A DNA stretch of 64,000 bases from Mucilaginibacter yixingensis (GCF_041080815.1 NZ_CP160205.1:2046001-2110000), one strand, 5' to 3'. Counted from the first letter of the stretch, positions 51,576 through 60,785 are shown. Program-made: numbers and translations. The notes: generated by a model from the sequence alone, not told the origin.

Positions 51576-52928
51576 ATGAGCACATTAGCCAACACTGCAA
51601 AACCATGGCACAACTACCAGAAGCTGGGCTTCAGGTTGCTGTTCATCTACTTTATTTTGCAGGCTGTCCCACTCGATTGGAAGTTTTACGCCCATTTCTT
51701 CCATATCGACTGGACGCACCTGCATTTTTATGACATTTTTTATATCAGTCGTTACACGCCGCAGCCAACACAGGCCTACAACCCTGGCAACTGGGGACTG
51801 GCCACGCTGGCAGATCTAGGCGTGGTTGCTGCCATTGCCCTCATCGGGGCCATTATCTGGACAGCCCGTGATAAGAATAGCCAGGAGTATAACAACCTGT
51901 ATTACTGGCTGCGCGTTATCCTGCGTTACCGCCTGGCTATCGCCCTTATTGCTTACGGGTTTATCAAGTATTTCCCGGTGCAATCTCCGGAGCCATCGCT
52001 CAGTAACCTGAATACAGCCTACGGCGATTTTAACCGCTGGAAATTGTTTTCGCTTACACTGGGCATTACTCCTGGCTATCAGGCCTTTTTAGGCGGCGTA
52101 GAAATTGTGGCCGGTTTGCTGCTGCTATTCCGCCGCACTACATTGTTTGGCGTCATCATCGTGTTATTGTTTACCGGTAACGTATTCTTTGCTAACCTGG
52201 CTTATGATGGGGGCGAGGCTGTTTATGCGCTGACATTGCTGCTTATCGCATCGTTCTTAACCTTGTTTGATGCACAGCGTATCTACAACCTTGTGGGCTT
52301 GCGCAAGCCTACCGAACCTAACCGACTTAAGCCTGTATTTGAAGGACAATGGCGAACAGGCCGTGTTGCGCTTAAAAGCGTATTTGTTTTCTTTTTTGTG
52401 ATTTTTTACGGATGGAAAACTTATGCCGCTTATCAAGGCTACCAATATCCGCAGGCTAAGGGTTTGGCCGGTGCGGTAGGATTGTATGATGTAAAACAAT
52501 TCAGCGTCAATCATCAGGAGCTGCCTTATTCGGCTACCGATACCGCCCGCTGGCAGGACGTGGTGTTTGAAAAATGGAACACCATCAGCATCCGTACCCC
52601 AAAAGCATTACAGGTTGACAGCCTGAACACACAAGAGTTTAGTGCCGATGATAAAAATCGCGATTATGAATTGCAGGGCTCTGCCGGTCGCACCTATTAC
52701 AGCTATACGGTTGATGAGGTGCACCAGCAATTACTGCTGCAAAACCGTAATCCGGCTTACGCAAATGATAAACTGGTGCTGGATTACCAACGTCCGGACG
52801 ATGCCACCATTGTACTGAACGGTATCAGTCACGGTAAAGACTCTATCCAGGTTACGCTTGCCCGTTTGCCGAAGAAATATCTGCTGGAGGCCACATCAGA
52901 GGGCCGTGGCAAAGTCACTAAACTATAA
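51576..52928 (+). CDS. DoxX/DoxD-like membrane protein with C-terminal soluble domain (1)
   Basis: A 450-aa membrane protein. The N-terminal half has DoxX-type helices: YYWLRVILRYRLAIALIAYG, FIKYFPVQSPEPSLSNL, GGVEIVAGLLLLFRRTTLFG and VFFANLAYDGGEAVYALTLL. This resembles the DoxD subunit of thiosulfate:quinone oxidoreductase and related inner-membrane proteins. After a last helix near 270-290, a soluble tail of about 150 residues (FSVNHQELPYSATDTARWQD to KVTKL) has the look of a small beta domain. It probably interacts with quinone. A close paralogue follows at once. It is the first protein gene after tRNA-Cys. Confidence 0.82.
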   Translation: MSTLANTAKPWHNYQKLGFRLLFIYFILQAVPLDWKFYAHFFHIDWTHLHFYDIFYISRYTPQPTQAYNPGNWGLATLADLGVVAAIALIGAIIWTARDKNSQEYNNLYYWLRVILRYRLAIALIAYGFIKYFPVQSPEPSLSNLNTAYGDFNRWKLFSLTLGITPGYQAFLGGVEIVAGLLLLFRRTTLFGVIIVLLFTGNVFFANLAYDGGEAVYALTLLLIASFLTLFDAQRIYNLVGLRKPTEPNRLKPVFEGQWRTGRVALKSVFVFFFVIFYGWKTYAAYQGYQYPQAKGLAGAVGLYDVKQFSVNHQELPYSATDTARWQDVVFEKWNTISIRTPKALQVDSLNTQEFSADDKNRDYELQGSAGRTYYSYTVDEVHQQLLLQNRNPAYANDKLVLDYQRPDDATIVLNGISHGKDSIQVTLARLPKKYLLEATSEGRGKVTKL

Positions 52929-52941
52929 TCGATTTAAATTT

Positions 52942-54540
52942 ATGTCGACTATCACATCATCACCTGCCAATCTTCAGGAAGTTTTGCAGGATAATAAAAT
53001 AACCTCACCGGGACAAACCGCCAAACAGCCATCAGCCTGGAAGCCGTACGAGCGTGTGGCCTTCCGCATTGCCTTTATCTTTTTTATCGGCATGTCAATC
53101 CCGATGGGGGCTGAGTGGTACAAAAACCTCTTTACCATTAATTGGTTCCACGTACATTACCGCGATCTGTATGATATAGCGCGTTTTCAGCCATCGCTGG
53201 TGCGTTTTTCAAACCCTGCTTTAAACCTGCTGGGTTGGGCAGACTGGGTTGCCGTGCTAGCCATTGCGACTGTTGGCGGCCTGATCTGGACGCTGTTTGA
53301 CAGCAAGAACAAAGAATACCGCACGCTGTATTATTGGCTGCGGGTTGTAGTGAGGTATCGCGCAGGCATCGGGATCATTGGTTTCGGATTTACCAAGTTA
53401 TTCCCGGTGCAGATGCCTTATCCATCGCTGGGCGTATTGAACGCCAACTTTGGAGATCTGACTGCGCAGAAGATCTACTGGTTATCGGTAGGTATTGTGC
53501 CCTGGTATCAGGTGTTTGCCGGTATTGTAGAAGTAGCGGCAGGCGCGATGCTCTTCTTCCGGAAAACCACAGCGTTTGGTGCCATTATGTTGTTTGCCGC
53601 CCTTGGCGATATCACCTATGTAAACCTGGCTTATGATGGCGGTGTACATGTGTACGCTTCTTACTTTGTATTGTTTGCCGGTTTTTTGCTTTGGCTGGAC
53701 GCTGTGCCGGTTTATAATTTGGTGGTGCGCGAGCGTTTCACTGTACCGGCGGTGCTTACCCCTCAATTTACCCAAAAGTGGTTGCGCGTAACCCGCATCA
53801 TTTTAAAAACATTGACCATTCTAATCTTCGGTGTACTGTTGTTTTACGTGCAGTATGTAAACTGGCGCTATGACCCATACAAGCAACCTGCTATGAAAGG
53901 CGTTAAACAATTACGCGGCAATTATACCGTAAGCGAGTTTAAACTGAACGGGGAGGATGTACCTTACTCGCCGCTTGACTCGGTGCGCTGGCAGAATGTG
54001 ACTTTTGAAAAATGGTCATCGTTAACCTTTAACGTACACAAGCCTCTGAAGCTCGATCTGTCTAACGGCGGCGGCTCGCCCATGCGCGATATTAACCGCA
54101 GCTTTGAGATGACAGGCGTTGCAGGCGGCCACCGCGTATTTTACTACGATGCCGACACCCTGAATAAGGTGCTTTACCTGCAGGATAAGTTGGCTGCAAG
54201 CGGCAATCGCCGTGGCCGTGGTGCGGGCCGTAAAAAGGCAGAGGCACCGAAACAGCAGAAAAGCTTTATTCCGGAAGATGCTAAAGCCAACATCCGCGAT
54301 GAGGTGCATGGTATCGATCCAAAAGCATGGTCAACCCGTCGTGAGCGTGGCGTGCCCGAGGAAAGTAAAGACACACGCAAGCGCGCCCGCATGGTGTTGC
54401 ATTATGCCGATAGCGCCGACGGCGCTCATGTGATACTGACTGGTAAAGACGACCATAAAAATGATATCTATATAGTTCTTGACCGCATTAACAGACCGTA
54501 TGCGTTGAAAGACAGCAAGCTGGTAGCCGGTGAGTATTAA
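52942..54540 (+). CDS. DoxX/DoxD-like membrane protein with C-terminal soluble domain (2)
   Basis: A 532-aa paralogue of the preceding protein: YYWLRVVVRYRAGIGIIGFG, FTKLFPVQMPYPSLGVL, GIVEVAAGAMLFFRKTTAFG and VNLAYDGGVHVYASYFVLFA match it helix for helix. Its soluble tail is longer and contains a basic, low-complexity insertion (NRRGRGAGRKKAEAPKQQ) not present in the first copy. The ATG at 52942 is used because a frame open from 52858 overlaps the first gene. The two proteins probably form a heteromeric membrane complex. The last bases overlap the start of the FAD protein. Confidence 0.82.
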   Translation: MSTITSSPANLQEVLQDNKITSPGQTAKQPSAWKPYERVAFRIAFIFFIGMSIPMGAEWYKNLFTINWFHVHYRDLYDIARFQPSLVRFSNPALNLLGWADWVAVLAIATVGGLIWTLFDSKNKEYRTLYYWLRVVVRYRAGIGIIGFGFTKLFPVQMPYPSLGVLNANFGDLTAQKIYWLSVGIVPWYQVFAGIVEVAAGAMLFFRKTTAFGAIMLFAALGDITYVNLAYDGGVHVYASYFVLFAGFLLWLDAVPVYNLVVRERFTVPAVLTPQFTQKWLRVTRIILKTLTILIFGVLLFYVQYVNWRYDPYKQPAMKGVKQLRGNYTVSEFKLNGEDVPYSPLDSVRWQNVTFEKWSSLTFNVHKPLKLDLSNGGGSPMRDINRSFEMTGVAGGHRVFYYDADTLNKVLYLQDKLAASGNRRGRGAGRKKAEAPKQQKSFIPEDAKANIRDEVHGIDPKAWSTRRERGVPEESKDTRKRARMVLHYADSADGAHVILTGKDDHKNDIYIVLDRINRPYALKDSKLVAGEY

Positions 54541-55969
54541 TAAACAACATACTGATTACGATGCAGTAGTGGTAGGCAGCGGTCCGAATGGGCTGGCTGC
54601 TGCCATTACCTTACAGCAACGCGGTCTGTCGGTCTTACTCATTGAAGGTAAAGACCAGATAGGCGGTGGCCTGCGCACCGAAGAACTCACATTGCCGGGG
54701 TACCGGCATGATGTATGCTCGGCCATTCACCCGATGGCGGCGGCCTCACCTTTTTTTGAAACGCTGCCGTTAGGTGAGCATGGTCTGGAATGGATCTATC
54801 CCGAACTGCCTGCCGCCCATCCGTTTGATGATGGCACCGCGGCATCACTCCAAACATCGCTGGTTAATACCGCGGTATCGCTGGGAGTAGACCGAGATGC
54901 TTATTTGAAGCTGTTGCAGCCGTTGGTAAAAAGCTGGCCGGGTATGGCTAAAGATGTACTTGGTCCACTAAGTATTCCAGGAAGGCCATTGGATATGGCG
55001 GCTTTCGGTATAAAAGCTCTACAACCAGCCACACAACTGTCCAAAGTATTTAAAACCGAGGCAGCCAAAGGGCTTTTTGCCGGTATGGCGGCGCACAGCA
55101 TACAACCGCTGGGCAACATGGCTACGTCGGCCATTGCACTGGTGTTGATGGCTAACGGGCATTTAAAAGGCTGGCCCATACCCAAAGGTGGCTCGCAAAA
55201 CATCGCATCGGCGCTGGCGTCCTATTTTACATCAATGGGAGGGAAAATTGAAACAGGCAGATACATCAGCAAGCTGGAACAACTGCCATCGGCCCGGGCG
55301 GTGTTGTTTGATGTTACCCCCAAACAGCTGCTTGGCATAGCTGGTCATCAGTTCTCTAATATCTATAAATGGCAACTGGAACGCTATCGTTACGGTATGG
55401 GGGTATTTAAGATTGATTGGGCGCTGGCCGAACCTATTCCGTTCTGCGCGTTGGACGTGCGGCGGGCGGGCACGGTGCACATTGGCGGCACGCTAAAAGA
55501 AATTGTGCGTACCGAAGCCGAGACGGCCCATGGTCATCACCCTGAAAAGCCTTTTGTGCTGCTGGCTCAGCAAAGTTTGTTTGATGCTACCCGCGCACCC
55601 GAAGGCCGCCACACCGGGTGGGCCTATTGCCATGTACCCCACGGCTCGCGCAAGGATATGACAGAGATTATTGAAAAACAGGTGGAACGTTTTGCCCCAG
55701 GCTTCCGCGAGCGCATACTGGCACGGCACACGTTTGACACCGGCAAACTGCAGGCTTATAACACCAACTACATAGGCGGCGATATCAATGGCGGTATTAT
55801 AGATATCCGTCAGTTGTTTACCCGCCCGGCATTGCGCCGATCGCCTTACCGAACATCGGCTAAGGGGATTTATCTGTGCTCGTCATCAACACCTCCGGGA
55901 GGCGGCGTGCATGGTATGTGTGGTTATAACGCAGCGCAGCGGGTACTTAAAGACATTTTTAAAAACTAA
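54530..55969 (+). CDS. FAD/NAD(P)-dependent oxidoreductase, phytoene-desaturase-like fold
   Basis: A 479-aa flavoprotein. The start codon is GTG (54530), overlapping the end of the DoxX paralogue by 11 bases. The N-terminal dinucleotide motif YDAVVVGSGPNGLAAAITLQ and the GGGLRTEELTLPGYRHDVCS segment place it in the phytoene desaturase / amine oxidase-like group. The C-terminus has YLCSSSTPPGGGVHGMCGYN, which is common in this group. Its substrate cannot be read. In the operon it might reduce or oxidise a quinone or persulfide next to the DoxX pair. It precedes the YeiH gene by 28 bases. Confidence 0.88.
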   Translation: MSINKQHTDYDAVVVGSGPNGLAAAITLQQRGLSVLLIEGKDQIGGGLRTEELTLPGYRHDVCSAIHPMAAASPFFETLPLGEHGLEWIYPELPAAHPFDDGTAASLQTSLVNTAVSLGVDRDAYLKLLQPLVKSWPGMAKDVLGPLSIPGRPLDMAAFGIKALQPATQLSKVFKTEAAKGLFAGMAAHSIQPLGNMATSAIALVLMANGHLKGWPIPKGGSQNIASALASYFTSMGGKIETGRYISKLEQLPSARAVLFDVTPKQLLGIAGHQFSNIYKWQLERYRYGMGVFKIDWALAEPIPFCALDVRRAGTVHIGGTLKEIVRTEAETAHGHHPEKPFVLLAQQSLFDATRAPEGRHTGWAYCHVPHGSRKDMTEIIEKQVERFAPGFRERILARHTFDTGKLQAYNTNYIGGDINGGIIDIRQLFTRPALRRSPYRTSAKGIYLCSSSTPPGGGVHGMCGYNAAQRVLKDIFKN

Positions 55970-55997
55970 AATCGAACCAAAACACTGATCAAAATTT

Positions 55998-57413
55998 ATG
56001 GCAGAAAATATAAACCTGAAGGTAGTCGAATCTACGGCCAATCCAGAAATCGCTCCGGCAAAAAAGAATACTTTCACATCCCTCACTGAAGACTGGTGGG
56101 CGGTGATTTTGGGTCTTGGTATTGTTGCCGTGGCTTATATATTTTACCTCTCTGGTTCCAGCATATCGTGGATTGCAGTAGCACCCGGCAAATGGTCAAG
56201 CTTTTCGCAACTGGCAAATCAGGTTGGTAAAGACGGCGTCAGATATTTGGCCCTATTCGGGGTACTGCTGCTGCTTTTCACTATTGTAACAACACGCATC
56301 GGGCAAAAGCCAAGGCATTTTATTCCGGCTTTCACATTTGTGTTTGCTATATCCACTATCATTTATGTATTGGGCAGCTGGGATCAGGCCAGCAAGTACA
56401 CGCTTGAACCGCCTTTGGTGGCGCTCGCCCTAGGCTTGTTGATTGCTAACATAGCCAAATTACCCCGGTGGTTTGATGCCGGTTTCAGGGTGGAGTTTTA
56501 TATTAAGTTGGGCATTATTTTATTGGGTGCAACGCTGCCTTTTACCTTAATTATCTGGGCAGGGCCGGTAGCTATTTTGCAAGCCTCCCTTGTATCACTG
56601 GCCACATTCCTTACTATATTTTTTGTGGGTCGTAAACTTGGACTTGATCGTCGTTTAGCCGCGGTATTAGGTGCTGGTGGGGCTGTGTGCGGTGTGTCTG
56701 CATCAATTGCCATCGCCGGGTCTGTTCGTGCTAAAAAAGAGCATCCGCCAGTGGCCATTAGCCTGGTGGTGGTTTATGCCATCATTATGATTTTTGTGCT
56801 GCCGATAGTTTGCCGTGTGCTCAGGCTGCCTGCGGGTATTGGCGGCGCCTGGATTGGTACTTCGGAGTTTGCTGACGCCGCAGGACTGGCCGCCGCACAA
56901 TCATACGGTGGCTTGACTGGTGGTCATCTGGGTATAGCCGGTACGGCAGATCAAGCGGTTGCCGCTTATACACTTATTAAAGTTATTGGTCGCGATATTT
57001 GGATAGGTATCTGGGCATTTGTTTTGGCCTTGATCTCGGTTACTTACTGGGAACCGGCCGAAACTACTTCAAAAGTGCAGGTTAGCCAGATCTGGTTACG
57101 CTTCCCCAAGTTTGTGATCGGCTTTTTGGTGGCATCTATACTCACCTCGTTAATTATACATGGCAATACACTGGCTGAGTACAACAAAATAGTAAAGCCG
57201 GCTTTGATACTGCCTATCACTGCTTTGCGTACCTGGGCTTTTACCTTTAGTTTCTTCAGTATCGGGTTAACTACCCGCTTCCGCGAATTAGCCGCGGCGG
57301 GCAGCAAACCTGTAATTGCATTTACAGCCGGAGTGGTGGTCAATGTAATTCTGGGTTATATACTATCGGTAATTGTTTTCGGGCATTATTGGTCTGCCAT
57401 TGTAACACATTAA
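55998..57413 (+). CDS. YeiH/UPF0324-family putative sulfate exporter
   Basis: A 471-aa membrane protein with about ten to twelve hydrophobic helices. The family's conserved segments are visible: LVALALGLLIANIAKLPRWF, FYIKLGIILLGATLPFTLII, LAAVLGAGGAVCGVSASIAI and GTSEFADAAGLAAAQSYGG. YeiH-like proteins are annotated as putative sulfate exporters. That role fits the end of a sulfur oxidation route in which the SoxC-like enzyme would produce sulfate. The N-terminal 30 residues before the first helix are unusually long. It is the fourth membrane-associated protein after tRNA-Cys. Confidence 0.9.
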   Translation: MAENINLKVVESTANPEIAPAKKNTFTSLTEDWWAVILGLGIVAVAYIFYLSGSSISWIAVAPGKWSSFSQLANQVGKDGVRYLALFGVLLLLFTIVTTRIGQKPRHFIPAFTFVFAISTIIYVLGSWDQASKYTLEPPLVALALGLLIANIAKLPRWFDAGFRVEFYIKLGIILLGATLPFTLIIWAGPVAILQASLVSLATFLTIFFVGRKLGLDRRLAAVLGAGGAVCGVSASIAIAGSVRAKKEHPPVAISLVVVYAIIMIFVLPIVCRVLRLPAGIGGAWIGTSEFADAAGLAAAQSYGGLTGGHLGIAGTADQAVAAYTLIKVIGRDIWIGIWAFVLALISVTYWEPAETTSKVQVSQIWLRFPKFVIGFLVASILTSLIIHGNTLAEYNKIVKPALILPITALRTWAFTFSFFSIGLTTRFRELAAAGSKPVIAFTAGVVVNVILGYILSVIVFGHYWSAIVTH

Positions 57414-57418
57414 TCAGC

Positions 57419-57646
57419 ATGAAAATCCTGAATAGTATTCAACTACGCAACAATGGAGCAAGTTGCCGGCAGTGTCATCATTTTAAAAATGACCCCGCCT
57501 TTATTGAGGCTACATACCCGGGATTAACGGCAATGAGCTCGGGTTATGCTTCTGTGCGCAACAGGGATGGTTTATGCGATTATCATGAAATCTATCTTTC
57601 AGCCAATGATCATTGTCTACAGTTTCAATCATGCCTAAAAGTTTAA
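57419..57646 (+). CDS. Small Cys/His-rich protein of unknown function
   Basis: A 75-aa soluble protein with a striking metal-ligand pattern: CRQCHH at residues 16-21, LCDYH (Cys53, His56), HC at 65-66 and Cys72. The ATG at 57419 lies 3 bases after the YeiH stop; a longer frame from 57389 overlaps that gene. There is no signal peptide, so CRQCH is unlikely to bind haem and more likely to bind zinc or an iron-sulfur centre. Its 3' end overlaps the start of the cytochrome gene by 16 bases, indicating co-expression. I do not recognise the family. Confidence 0.7.
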   Translation: MKILNSIQLRNNGASCRQCHHFKNDPAFIEATYPGLTAMSSGYASVRNRDGLCDYHEIYLSANDHCLQFQSCLKV

Positions 57647-58230
57647 GTATTAGTATGTGTTGCCTGTTGGCCGTGCTATCGCTGGCATTACTTAGCAATA
57701 CGCATTCTTCTCTCATGGCAAGCAGTTTAGCTGATACCACCAAATGGCCACCGCATTTTGGCTTTGGTCATGCAGCTACCGAGCAGGAAATTAAGCTTTG
57801 GGATATCGATATCCGTCCTGATGGTTTGGGCCTGCCGTCTGGTAGCGGTACAGTTGCTCAGGGAAAGGCTGTTTATGTGGTGAAATGTGCGGCCTGCCAT
57901 GGTATGGAGGGGCGCGAGCTGCCCGGTGTTAAGTTGCCTGCTCCGGCCCTGGTTAGCGATACACTGGCAGGCAGCAGACCAAAAACCATAGGTAATTACT
58001 GGCCTTACGCCACTACCGTGTTTGATTATATACGCCGTACGATGCCTTATAATCTGCCGGGTTCTTTGAATGATAATGAGGTGTATAGTTTAACGGCTTA
58101 TCTGTTAAGTGCCAATCAGATTATCAGCCCCAATACGATAATCAATGCGCAAACTTTGCCGGCGGTGGTAATGCCGGCAAAGAAGTTATATGTCCGCGAT
58201 GACCGCAAAGGCGGCAAAGAAGTGAAATAA
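57631..58230 (+). CDS. Periplasmic cytochrome c, partner of the SoxC-like enzyme
   Basis: A 199-aa exported cytochrome. The ATG at 57631 gives MPKSLSISMCCLLAVLSLAL as a signal; a TTG at 57613 is a poorer choice. The haem motif is CAACH, after GTVAQGKAVYVVK, and TMPYNLPG provides the distal Met. The order haem motif, then TRPKTIGNYWPYATTVFDYI-like segment, then TMPYNLPG is that of SoxD-type and sulfite-dehydrogenase cytochromes. It should take electrons from the molybdenum enzyme encoded next, whose start is 1 base after its stop, and pass them to the respiratory chain. Confidence 0.92.
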   Translation: MPKSLSISMCCLLAVLSLALLSNTHSSLMASSLADTTKWPPHFGFGHAATEQEIKLWDIDIRPDGLGLPSGSGTVAQGKAVYVVKCAACHGMEGRELPGVKLPAPALVSDTLAGSRPKTIGNYWPYATTVFDYIRRTMPYNLPGSLNDNEVYSLTAYLLSANQIISPNTIINAQTLPAVVMPAKKLYVRDDRKGGKEVK

Positions 58231-58231
58231 A

Positions 58232-59455
58232 ATGGAAGAGAAAGATAAAAAGTCATCCGGTAATATTAGTAGGCGGGCATTGCTTGGCGGTGCATTGGCT
58301 ACTGCTATTTTACCGGTGAGCAGTGCTTTTGCCAAATACGTACAGGTGGGCGCACCCATTGATGATCCGACCAAAAAGTTGGGGCCAGGACCCGGTAAGT
58401 TGGGTAAACGTTCACCTTTTGAACAACCATTAAAGAAACCTTCAGACATATCATCGCGCACGCCGCTGCAGGATCTATATAGTACCATTACGCCGGCCGA
58501 TCTGCATTTTGAGCGGCACCATGCCGGCGTACCTACTATTGATCCGGCAAAATATGAGTTGTTGATACACGGTATGGTTGATAAGCCAATGAAATTTACA
58601 CTGCATGATCTGAAAAGATTTCCATCTGTAACACGTACCTGTTTTTTGGAATGTGCCGGAAATTTTCGGAGCGGAAGTGAACAGCTGACACCGCAGGATA
58701 TTTTAGGCCTCACCAGCCAGAGCGAATGGACCGGCATTATGCTATCAACCTTGCTGCGCGAAGTTGGTGTTCAGCCCAAGGCCTCCTGGTTTTTAGCCGA
58801 AGGTGGCGATGCGGCAGTGATGACGCGCAGCATCCCTGTAAGTAAAGCCTGGGACGATGCCATGATTGTTTATGCGCAGAACGGGGAAGCCATCCGTCCT
58901 GAGCAAGGTTATCCTGCTCGTTTACTGTTGCCCGGTTGGGAAGGCAACATGAATATCAAATGGCTGCGCAGATTAGAATTTGCAGACGAACCCTGGTTTA
59001 CCCGCGAGGAAACTTCAAAATACACCTATCCGGTAAAAGATCGTATCCGTTACTTTAGTTTTGAGATGGATGCCCGTTCTATCATTACCTATCCGGTGTT
59101 TCCGCAGAAAGTGGAACGTGGCTGGATAGAAATACGCGGCATTGCCTGGAGCGGGAGAGGGAAGGTGTTAAAAGTAGAAGTGAGTACCGATGCGGGCAAA
59201 AGCTGGAACACCGCCAACTTACAAGAGCCTGTATTAAGTAAAGCGCACACTTATTTTCGTTACTTATGGTACTGGAATGGTGATGCCACAGAAATAGCCA
59301 GCCGGGTAATTGATGAAACCGGCTATACACAGCCTACATTAAAACAACTTGCCGAAGCCCGCGGTACCGCTATAGGCGGATATCATATGAACCCGATTAC
59401 CGCCTGGCAAATACGGCCCGATGGCAGCGTTTTATTTTATCCGGAAAAGGTTTAA
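58232..59455 (+). CDS. Molybdopterin sulfite oxidase-type enzyme, SoxC-like
   Basis: A 407-aa molybdoenzyme. A twin-arginine signal (NISRRALLGGALATAILPVS) exports it folded. The Moco Cys is Cys141 in TRTCFLECAGNFRSG. The second, immunoglobulin-like domain has WIEIRGIAWSGRGKVLKVEV and VSTDAGKSWNTA, and it ends ITAWQIRPDGSVLFYPEKV. It resembles sulfane dehydrogenase SoxC and sulfite oxidases and should oxidise a sulfane group or sulfite with the cytochrome encoded just upstream. It is the last gene of the operon; a terminator follows about 150 bases later. Confidence 0.93.
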   Translation: MEEKDKKSSGNISRRALLGGALATAILPVSSAFAKYVQVGAPIDDPTKKLGPGPGKLGKRSPFEQPLKKPSDISSRTPLQDLYSTITPADLHFERHHAGVPTIDPAKYELLIHGMVDKPMKFTLHDLKRFPSVTRTCFLECAGNFRSGSEQLTPQDILGLTSQSEWTGIMLSTLLREVGVQPKASWFLAEGGDAAVMTRSIPVSKAWDDAMIVYAQNGEAIRPEQGYPARLLLPGWEGNMNIKWLRRLEFADEPWFTREETSKYTYPVKDRIRYFSFEMDARSIITYPVFPQKVERGWIEIRGIAWSGRGKVLKVEVSTDAGKSWNTANLQEPVLSKAHTYFRYLWYWNGDATEIASRVIDETGYTQPTLKQLAEARGTAIGGYHMNPITAWQIRPDGSVLFYPEKV

Positions 59456-59605
59456 CCGGTGTAATCAATTCTGATAACTAAAGAAGTGGTGACATACTAG
59501 CTTATCTAAGGCTGTCCACCGCTGTTTTAGCAATAACCTTTTGTAGCCCAATAGAGGGGATACCTTCGAGTTCCTTTTTGGAGGATTTAAAACGAATTGC
59601 CGGGT

Positions 59606-59633
59606 AAATAAAGCCTAACGGCTTTATTTGTTT
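59606..59633 (+). terminator. Intrinsic terminator of the sulfur operon
   Basis: Perfect 10-bp arms AAATAAAGCC and GGCTTTATTT with a TAAC loop, then a short T-rich run. It overlaps the -33 element of the next promoter. Confidence 0.8.
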
Positions 59634-59659
59634 CCACCCAACTCATTTTTGTACCTTTG
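59627..59659 (+). promoter_or_regulatory. Promoter of rlmF
   Basis: TTTG (59627-59630), 21 bp, TACCTTTG (59652-59659). The ATG at 59691 lies 31 nt downstream. A longer frame from 59628 would start inside this promoter and is therefore rejected. Confidence 0.75.
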
Positions 59660-59690
59660 CCTGCGCTGTTCTTTCAACAGTCATCCCTCC

Positions 59691-60650
59691 ATGCCATCAG
59701 ATCAAAAACCAACATCTACCGAAAAAGAAAATCTGCATCCCCGCAATATGCACCGGCAGGGATATGATTTTAAGCAACTTATTAAAGCAATGCCAGCGCT
59801 GCACAGATTTGTTAAGCGAAACGAATATGATGCAGAATCCATCAACTTTAGCGATGCTGAGGCAGTGAAAATGCTGAATAAAAGCTTATTGAAACAGTTT
59901 TATAATGTTGATGGCTGGGATATTCCTGACGGATATCTTTGTCCGCCCATTCCCGGCCGGGCAGATTATATCCACTATATTGCCGATTTGCTGGGCGAAA
60001 ACAACGGCGGTAATGTACCCACTGGTAAAAATATCAGGATATTGGATATAGGCACAGGAGCCAACTGTATTTACCCGGTTATTGGCACCAGCGTTTACGG
60101 CTGGCAATTTGTGGGCACCGATATTGACCCTATTGCTATTACATCCGCAAAAAAGATAGTCTCGGCAAACCAGCACCTGCGCGGACAGATAAAACTGCGG
60201 CAGCAAACCAATAAGCATAATATATTTAAAGGTATTTTTTTGCAGGATGAGCGTTTCGATGCAACCCTCTGTAATCCGCCGTTCCACGGTTCGGCACAGG
60301 AGGCCCGTTTGGCATCAGTGAACAAGTGGAACAAGCTGAATGAATACGGAAAGCCCCAAACTCCGTTAAATTTCGGCGGGCAAAAAAAAGAGCTATGGTA
60401 TCATGGTGGCGAGGCTGCATTTATAAAGTTAACCATAGAGCAAAGCGTGCTATTTGCTAAGCAATGCATGTGGTTTACCACCCTCGTCTCAAAAAAAGAT
60501 ACGCTTCCCGGTGTTTATCATGCTCTAAAAAAAGCAGCGGCTTTAGATGTGCGCACTATCAACATGTCACAAGGGCAAAAGATTAGTCGTATGGTTGCAT
60601 GGACGTTTTTAGATGAAGCAGAACGTAGTGAGTGGACGCAAACCTGGTAG
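59691..60650 (+). CDS. rlmF: 23S rRNA (adenine-1618 N6) methyltransferase RlmF
   Basis: A 319-aa methyltransferase. It begins MPSDQKPTSTEKENLHPRNM, then HRQGYDFKQLIKAMPALHRF, with ALNKSLLKQFY-like text (MLNKSLLKQFYNVDGWDIPD) and the SAM-binding segment RILDIGTGANCIYPVIG. The catalytic motif DATLCNPPFHGSAQEA holds NPPF, typical of N6-adenine methyltransferases. The end (SRMVAWTFLDEAERSEW) is also characteristic of RlmF. It methylates A1618 of 23S rRNA. The gene is a single transcription unit with its own promoter. Confidence 0.95.
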   Translation: MPSDQKPTSTEKENLHPRNMHRQGYDFKQLIKAMPALHRFVKRNEYDAESINFSDAEAVKMLNKSLLKQFYNVDGWDIPDGYLCPPIPGRADYIHYIADLLGENNGGNVPTGKNIRILDIGTGANCIYPVIGTSVYGWQFVGTDIDPIAITSAKKIVSANQHLRGQIKLRQQTNKHNIFKGIFLQDERFDATLCNPPFHGSAQEARLASVNKWNKLNEYGKPQTPLNFGGQKKELWYHGGEAAFIKLTIEQSVLFAKQCMWFTTLVSKKDTLPGVYHALKKAAALDVRTINMSQGQKISRMVAWTFLDEAERSEWTQTW

Positions 60651-60785
60651 CATAGAATCATTCAGAGCATTTGTTTGCCTCGATACCGAAGAAGATTACC
60701 ATCGGTTATTTGTTGGTTAAAAAACCAGGTGTTCGTAAACTCCGTAGTTTCTAAAGACCCGTAGGGAACGTATAAACGCCAGCTT

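Noticed and set aside
57419-57646. CRQCH as a haem c site
   Set aside because: The protein has no export signal, so covalent haem attachment is unlikely; a zinc or iron-sulfur site fits better.
59628-59690. Longer RlmF N-terminus
   Set aside because: The promoter TTTG-N21-TACCTTTG lies within it.
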